From Doris montereyensis (Eukaryota > Mollusca > Gastropoda > Nudibranchia > Dorididae), in contig JAXRKP010000039.1 in assembly GCA_037039925.1 (NCBI GenBank), forward strand, positions 50,001 through 114,000: a DNA stretch of 64,000 bases, in the 5' to 3' direction. The translations under genes were made by a program, and so were the position numbers. How positions within the stretch are numbered: position 1 is the stretch's first letter; every line of letters starts with the position of its first letter. The notes under the pieces are model-generated. The model saw only the letters and a list, made by a program, of their open reading frames with translations. It searched no databases and was not told the origin of the DNA. Positions 59,944 to 64,000 of this stretch are shown in pieces.

Positions 59944-60220
59944 CAAGAAAGTTCAAAAGAATACAGCCTGCATTGTAACTGAAAATTACATAATATACAC
60001 CAAAATCAACATGAAACAGTCATGATGGATGCGTCTAGAAGAACGCAGAGCCAGAATTAAAATAAATAATAAATAATATTTTCTGACAACTATTTACCCC
60101 ATTTGATCAGTTTTAACTTAATACAGGAATAACTCTTATGCAGGTTATCAGACATACATTATCCCATCTTCAAGCATGTGTTGTCACATGCACTCCTTTT
60201 AACACCACTGGCGGTCAACA
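59944..60220 (+). mobile_element. Second decayed copy of the same LINE tail
   Basis: It reads KKVQKNTACIVTENY at the start and shares CTTCAAGCATGTGTTGTCAC ATGCACTC with the first copy (CTTCAAACATTGATTGTCAC). It is more decayed and about 750 bp downstream in the same orientation. Confidence 0.6.
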
Positions 60221-60382
60221 AAAAGTAAGTGTTAAATGTACAAAGCTATAGCAATAGCAATTAAGATTTACAAATTATGATTAAACACATCAGAAAAAGA
60301 AGAATAACAAAAAGGGAAAGAAGAAGAAAAAGAAGACGAAGGAGGAGGAGGGGGAGGAGGAAGATGAGGAGGCAAAGGAGAG

Positions 60383-60508
<126 letters not shown>

Positions 60509-60514
60509 TATGAG

Positions 60515-60712
60515 AGTGTTTTGACTGACATTCGGACAGAATTTAAATACAGGGTTACATCAGAGGCAAAACGTTGTACAAGGCGATACTATTCCATGCA
60601 CAATTCATCTTTATTTGATAATGCTGTTCATGGAACGGATTATTTTCTTGGAGTTTCTGTTTTAGTGGAGAACTCTTCAACAGTTCCCCAAAATCTCTTT
60701 GCTGATCATTAA
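60515..60712 (+). CDS. Unrecognised open frame, possible terminal exon
   Basis: It reads [40 protein letters not shown] and [25 protein letters not shown], then TAA followed by AATAAAGG, a poly(A)-like signal. The residue mix looks protein-like, not random. However, a GA array and not a pyrimidine tract precedes it, and no upstream exon is known. I do not recognise the family. It could be a fragment of a gene or transposon. Confidence 0.3.
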   Translation, partial: SVLTDIRTEFKYRVTSEAKRCTRRYYSMHNSSLFDNAVHGTDYFLGVSVLVENSSTVPQNLFADH

Positions 60713-60718
60713 AATAAA
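60713..60718 (+). terminator. Possible poly(A) signal
   Basis: AAAATAAAGG overlaps and follows the TAA of the unrecognised frame. It is meaningful only if that frame is a real terminal exon. Confidence 0.25.
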
Positions 60719-60940
60719 GGTTGACAGCTGCCAACCAAAGACTCTGTTACAAAGCTACTGTGAAGTAGGCGGCTGATTCACAGTATGAAAATGAAAGAAT
60801 GAAAGAAAAGAAAACCACCCGCGACGGTGCCTTCTTACATGTAGTTGACAAAATATTGCCAAGGAAATGGCTATGGATACACATCATGTCAAGGCATATC
60901 AGCGATGAAAACTACTATTTTACTTTCACTTTGTTTGACA

Positions 60941-61062
60941 ATGGCGTCGAGAAGGGCAGTAGCGCAAGTGGCCGATCAGGTCAAACGAAAGACATTTTGA
61001 AACGCACAATACCGGCTGGAAAAGCTACTCCTGCACCACCGCTCGGACCCGAATTAGGACAA
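60941..61062 (+). CDS. MRPL11: Mitochondrial ribosomal protein L11, first coding exon (partial)
   Basis: MRPL11 belongs to the GTPase-associated stalk base of the large mitoribosomal subunit in the mitochondrial matrix. The exon reads RTIPAGKATPAPPLGPELGQ at a GTAAGG donor (phase 0). This is the invariant L11 N-terminal signature IPAGKATPAPPxGPxLGQ. Upstream, ATG at 60941 in a good context (ACAATGG) opens MASRRAVAQVADQVKRK, a basic leader, but is one base out of frame with the L11 part and hits TGA at 60998-61000. A single base missing near 60990 (AAAGAC for AAAGGAC, say) would join the two. Alternatively translation starts at an ATG further 5' in the L11 frame. Remaining exons are not in the window. 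Confidence 0.88.
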
Positions 61063-61374
61063 GTAAGGCCAAATTGTTCAATCAGTCTTTTTGTTTTGTT
61101 TTGTAGCTTGTAGATCTAGAAAGTATCGAATTGTAAACACTACCTACACTGTGAGTGTGACTGCCTACTACTGTTCACTACTCACTAAACTAAACTTCTG
61201 TTACACTTAGTCAGTGGATCTAAGATCTAGAGCTAGATTTAGAATCTAGATCTATTAATGTTTCTGAACTGTGAAAGATCAGAGAGAGAGAGAGAGAGAG
61301 AGAGAATAGATGTGTGAGAGGTTTGCTTTCCAATGCAGCAGTCTTTCTTTCCCATTCACATTCATGATTGAATT

Positions 61375-61440
61375 TATAATAATAATAATATACTTTATTC
61401 ATCCAAAGAAGGAAATCACATTCTGTTCCTCATAAATAAG
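61375..61440 (-). mobile_element. Non-LTR retrotransposon/SINE 3' tail, minus strand
   Basis: On the minus strand: GATTTCCTTCTTTGGATGAA then TAAAGTATATTATTATTATT. This is a typical LINE-type 3' end with an ATT microsatellite tail. Confidence 0.5.
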
Positions 61441-61739
61441 TTTAAAAATGATAATACATAGATCTATTCATTATTAAAATTGCTAAACATTAATGCAGTA
61501 ATATAATAAGAGTATTAGTATGACAAATGGCAGGTTTCACAAAATGGTCCATCCCCATTTCCTTTTTTTCAAAATGTACATGTTATATTTTTTACAAGTC
61601 TTATATACCATGTTAAAGCTTAGAACATGAGGATTCCAGATATATGACTTTAAGAGATAGCAAAGGACTGTGGGGCAAGTAAATTAGCTTTTAAAAGTCA
61701 TGTTTTTCAGTCAAGGGGCATAACTGTGAAAATTCTAGG

Positions 61740-61965
61740 TCCAATGCCAGTACGTAATGTTACGTGAACTGCTCGCGTCCGTCGACCGAGGTTTTCCTGG
61801 CGTTTATTTAGTGACGTAACGCTTGGGCATCTGGTTTGGAGAGTTCCCTGACTTTTCCCTAGTTCTCAATAAAATGTGAAGTCTGTGTTTGTGTTTCCCG
61901 ACACTCGGGTGTGGAGTCGACGGCCGGTGCCTTACCGTTGATCAGATGACTCGCGCAATCCGGAT
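61740..61965. other. CpG-rich patch, possibly a solo LTR fragment
   Basis: It contains GTGACGTAACGC, then CCCTAGTTCTCAATAAAATG and CCCGACACTCGGGTGTGG. A compact AATAAA plus terminal region resembles an LTR, but no TG...CA ends or target duplication were established. Confidence 0.25.
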
Positions 61966-61999
61966 CGTGTGGATGATGAAAACCAATGCCTTTTGTCCC

Positions 62000-64000
62000 G
62001 TTATGTGTAAAATTCTGTGATTGTACACATTTATACTATCCTTATTACGTGTTACAGGTTTATCGTGTGTACCATTCTGCTCAAACTGGTACGGTAAACT
62101 TCACGACTTATAATTTTAACGAGTGAGGATGCGATACGTATAGGCCGATATTTGCCAATAGAGAAAGAGAGAGAGAGATGCACCAGCAACAAAACCCTCG
62201 CCGAAAAGAAAGTGCTTTTGACTACAATTGTTCCTTTCTCCCCGTATGAGCCCCCCCCACCCCCTCCCATCATCACTTCTCCGCTACTCCCGTCACCACT
62301 CACCCCCTCTCTAACTATCTACAGTCACATAGAGCGCCCCACTAGACTAGCACAAACTTGTCTTTATCGATCGATAATTGCTTCGCGGAATACGAGACGG
62401 GATGGGAGCGGTGGCTGGCAAATCTTGAACTCTACTTGAACCTGTGTTATTAGTATTATTTTCTCTCTCTCTCTCGTTGAAATGCTTTTTAGTAATATTG
62501 TATTGTTATGCCAAGAAGACTGTGCATAGTGGAGACGTAAAGTCACTATCATTGTAATGGACTTCTAAACCTCCCGTATTGCCAATTATCTTGTCTTTAT
62601 TTATTAGAACATAATAAATCATGAAAGCCTATTGATTGCCGGACTTCTTTACATAAGTTTCACTCACGATAAGCCAAAGCAGGTTTCGCTAATGCAACCG
62701 AATCTAACCTGAACGGTCTCCGAATCTAACCTGATCACAGTCTCCTTTCTGATGTCCGATCATCGTCTACATTTTTGCATGGCCGTAAGCGCATGGCCGT
62801 AAGAGTCTTCAGAAAACAAAATATTCCGCAAAGCCAACCAGACAATTTAAAAGCAAAAATTTCATGATTTCCCAATAGGCTTACACGAGATGAACTACGA
62901 GACAATAGCTCGACGCAATATCACCGTTATTAGATCTCAGGTCGAAAAAAAATGTTTTTGTCCAACCATGAGGTTTCGAAGACTGCCAGTAGTCTCATGG
63001 TATTCTCACTCTCATTTAGAGTTACCTATGATTTTTTTCGTGTCTTTTACAGAATATATGGTGGTAGGAATACGTTTTCTTTCACTCCAGATCAAAAAAC
63101 GGCGCTTCTACGTATTTTTCAACTGTTTTTTTCAGCTCTTACTGTGTGTTCATTTGTAGACATCAGTTGTTACATAATAACGAAAATCTGAAACCTGCCT
63201 CACGTGATCACTGCAAAAGATAAAAAATATTTAGGACTCGCCAAATTTTTTTGAACAATTCTCTTCCACATGGAATTAAAGAAAACAGACTAAAGGTCGT
63301 TGACCTCACCTACCTTAAGGTGAAAAGGGACTTATTAAAAAGAGGAAATGCCGTCTGTCTGGATTGCTCACGTTCACACCCAAAAAATATTCACAAAACA
63401 CACAAATTGAAAGCAAATTTCACAATATTATGTTTTTTATATCTGCGATGTCAAAGCTATACATGGACCAAATGTTACGAAGATTCATCAATTAGACTTT
63501 AAGAAAGATTAATTGAAGATTTCAAGTTATCATTGGGTCCCATTTTTGTGAAACCTGCCAAATACATTACAGAAATGCGTAAGATATACATCATTCGAGC
63601 CCCCCCCACACCCCCCCCCCCCCCCCACACATACACAACCGACCCCCTCGCACACGCCCTTGGTCAAAGCTCATTCATCCATGCTCACCCCTCCCCATGC
63701 ATCTTTTTTGGGGTCAAGGTGATAAGATGAGAGACTGGGGGCTGTGCAACAAGAAACTGAGATATCAGACATGTCTTGTTGACATTGACAATGAATTTCA
63801 TGCCAACTATACTGCTAGCATTAGTTTTTTGTGACATTGTTCGAACTGAGTTACCTTCGGTTGCTTATACTACATATGATAGATCTAAGTATTTTTGTAA
63901 GCATGCAACTCCGTAAGGTTATTGAATTTGCTTAATACTGCATAGATGCTGTGTAAAAACAAACATTTCTTAACTTATCGACTTATATATAACAGTGAGG
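62000..64000. other. No gene supported
   Basis: AT-rich sequence with short open frames of no recognised family (62890-63191, 63251-63502). A CGAATCTAACCTGA direct repeat occurs at about 62698 and 62721, and a C run at 63611-63626. MRPL11 exon 2 was looked for and not seen. Confidence 0.45.

Noticed and set aside
62890..63502. Two plus-strand frames of about 80-90 residues near the window end
   Set aside because: No recognised family, no splice context tying them to MRPL11, and the L11 exon-2 motif is absent.

Overview
This is eukaryotic, intron-rich, AT-leaning DNA, most likely from a mollusc, with a gastropod as best guess. That assignment is inference. It rests on exons with GT/AG splice sites, lophotrochozoan-looking protein sequence, abundant (GA)n/(CT)n arrays, tRNA-derived SINEs with a 'CCCATGGGGCGTTAA' body, and TTAA-flanked DNA transposons. 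There is no operon, ribosome binding site or CRISPR logic here.

Layout. (1) 379-16078, plus strand: the 3' part of a cyclic-nucleotide-gated (CNG-like) cation channel gene. It encodes the cyclic-nucleotide-binding domain, a linker and a long coiled-coil/disordered tail. The transmembrane exons must lie left of the window. Its exons are separated by very repetitive introns: (CT)n/(GA)n arrays, a degraded exon-containing tandem duplication, a 12-bp repeat field, a roughly 0.9-kb (GAA)n tract and a roughly 6.3-kb array of 29-bp units. (2) 16.1-21.8 kb: intergenic repeats, including microsatellites, SINEs and a 1.55-kb array of 25-bp units. (3) 21.8-53.1 kb, minus strand: splicing factor 3b subunit 2 (SF3B2), convergent with the channel gene. 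I could place 24 coding exons, from just after the expected SAP domain to the stop codon, and a poly(A) signal at 21799-21804. The exons are joined by consistent splice phases. Introns carry dispersed SINEs, a 1.09-kb TTAA-flanked piggyBac-like element, a decayed Mutator-like transposon and minisatellites. (4) 53.1-60.7 kb: probable SF3B2 5' region (the SAP exon was not found), (GA)n arrays, a SINE and two decayed non-LTR retrotransposon 3' ends. (5) 60941-61062, plus strand: first coding exon of mitochondrial ribosomal protein L11 (MRPL11). The remaining 3 kb has no gene I can support.

The strongest observations are as follows. A run of three microexons (16, 14 and 27 nt) lies near the SF3B2 N-terminus. 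One SF3B2 exon of 1.8 kb encodes a long GPPGMNQ/GPQGMGQ repeat. Many conserved exons are each missing one base (one is missing four), usually at homopolymers, which looks like consensus error rather than pseudogenes. A short exon of the channel gene is tandemly duplicated, with only one copy in the right splice phase. The 29-bp satellite carries many AP-1-like TGAGTCA sites.

The genes share no evident pathway: one is a sensory-type ion channel, one a U2 snRNP splicing subunit, one a mitoribosomal protein. Human SF3B2 and MRPL11 are both, to my knowledge, on 11q13, so their closeness here may be old linkage.
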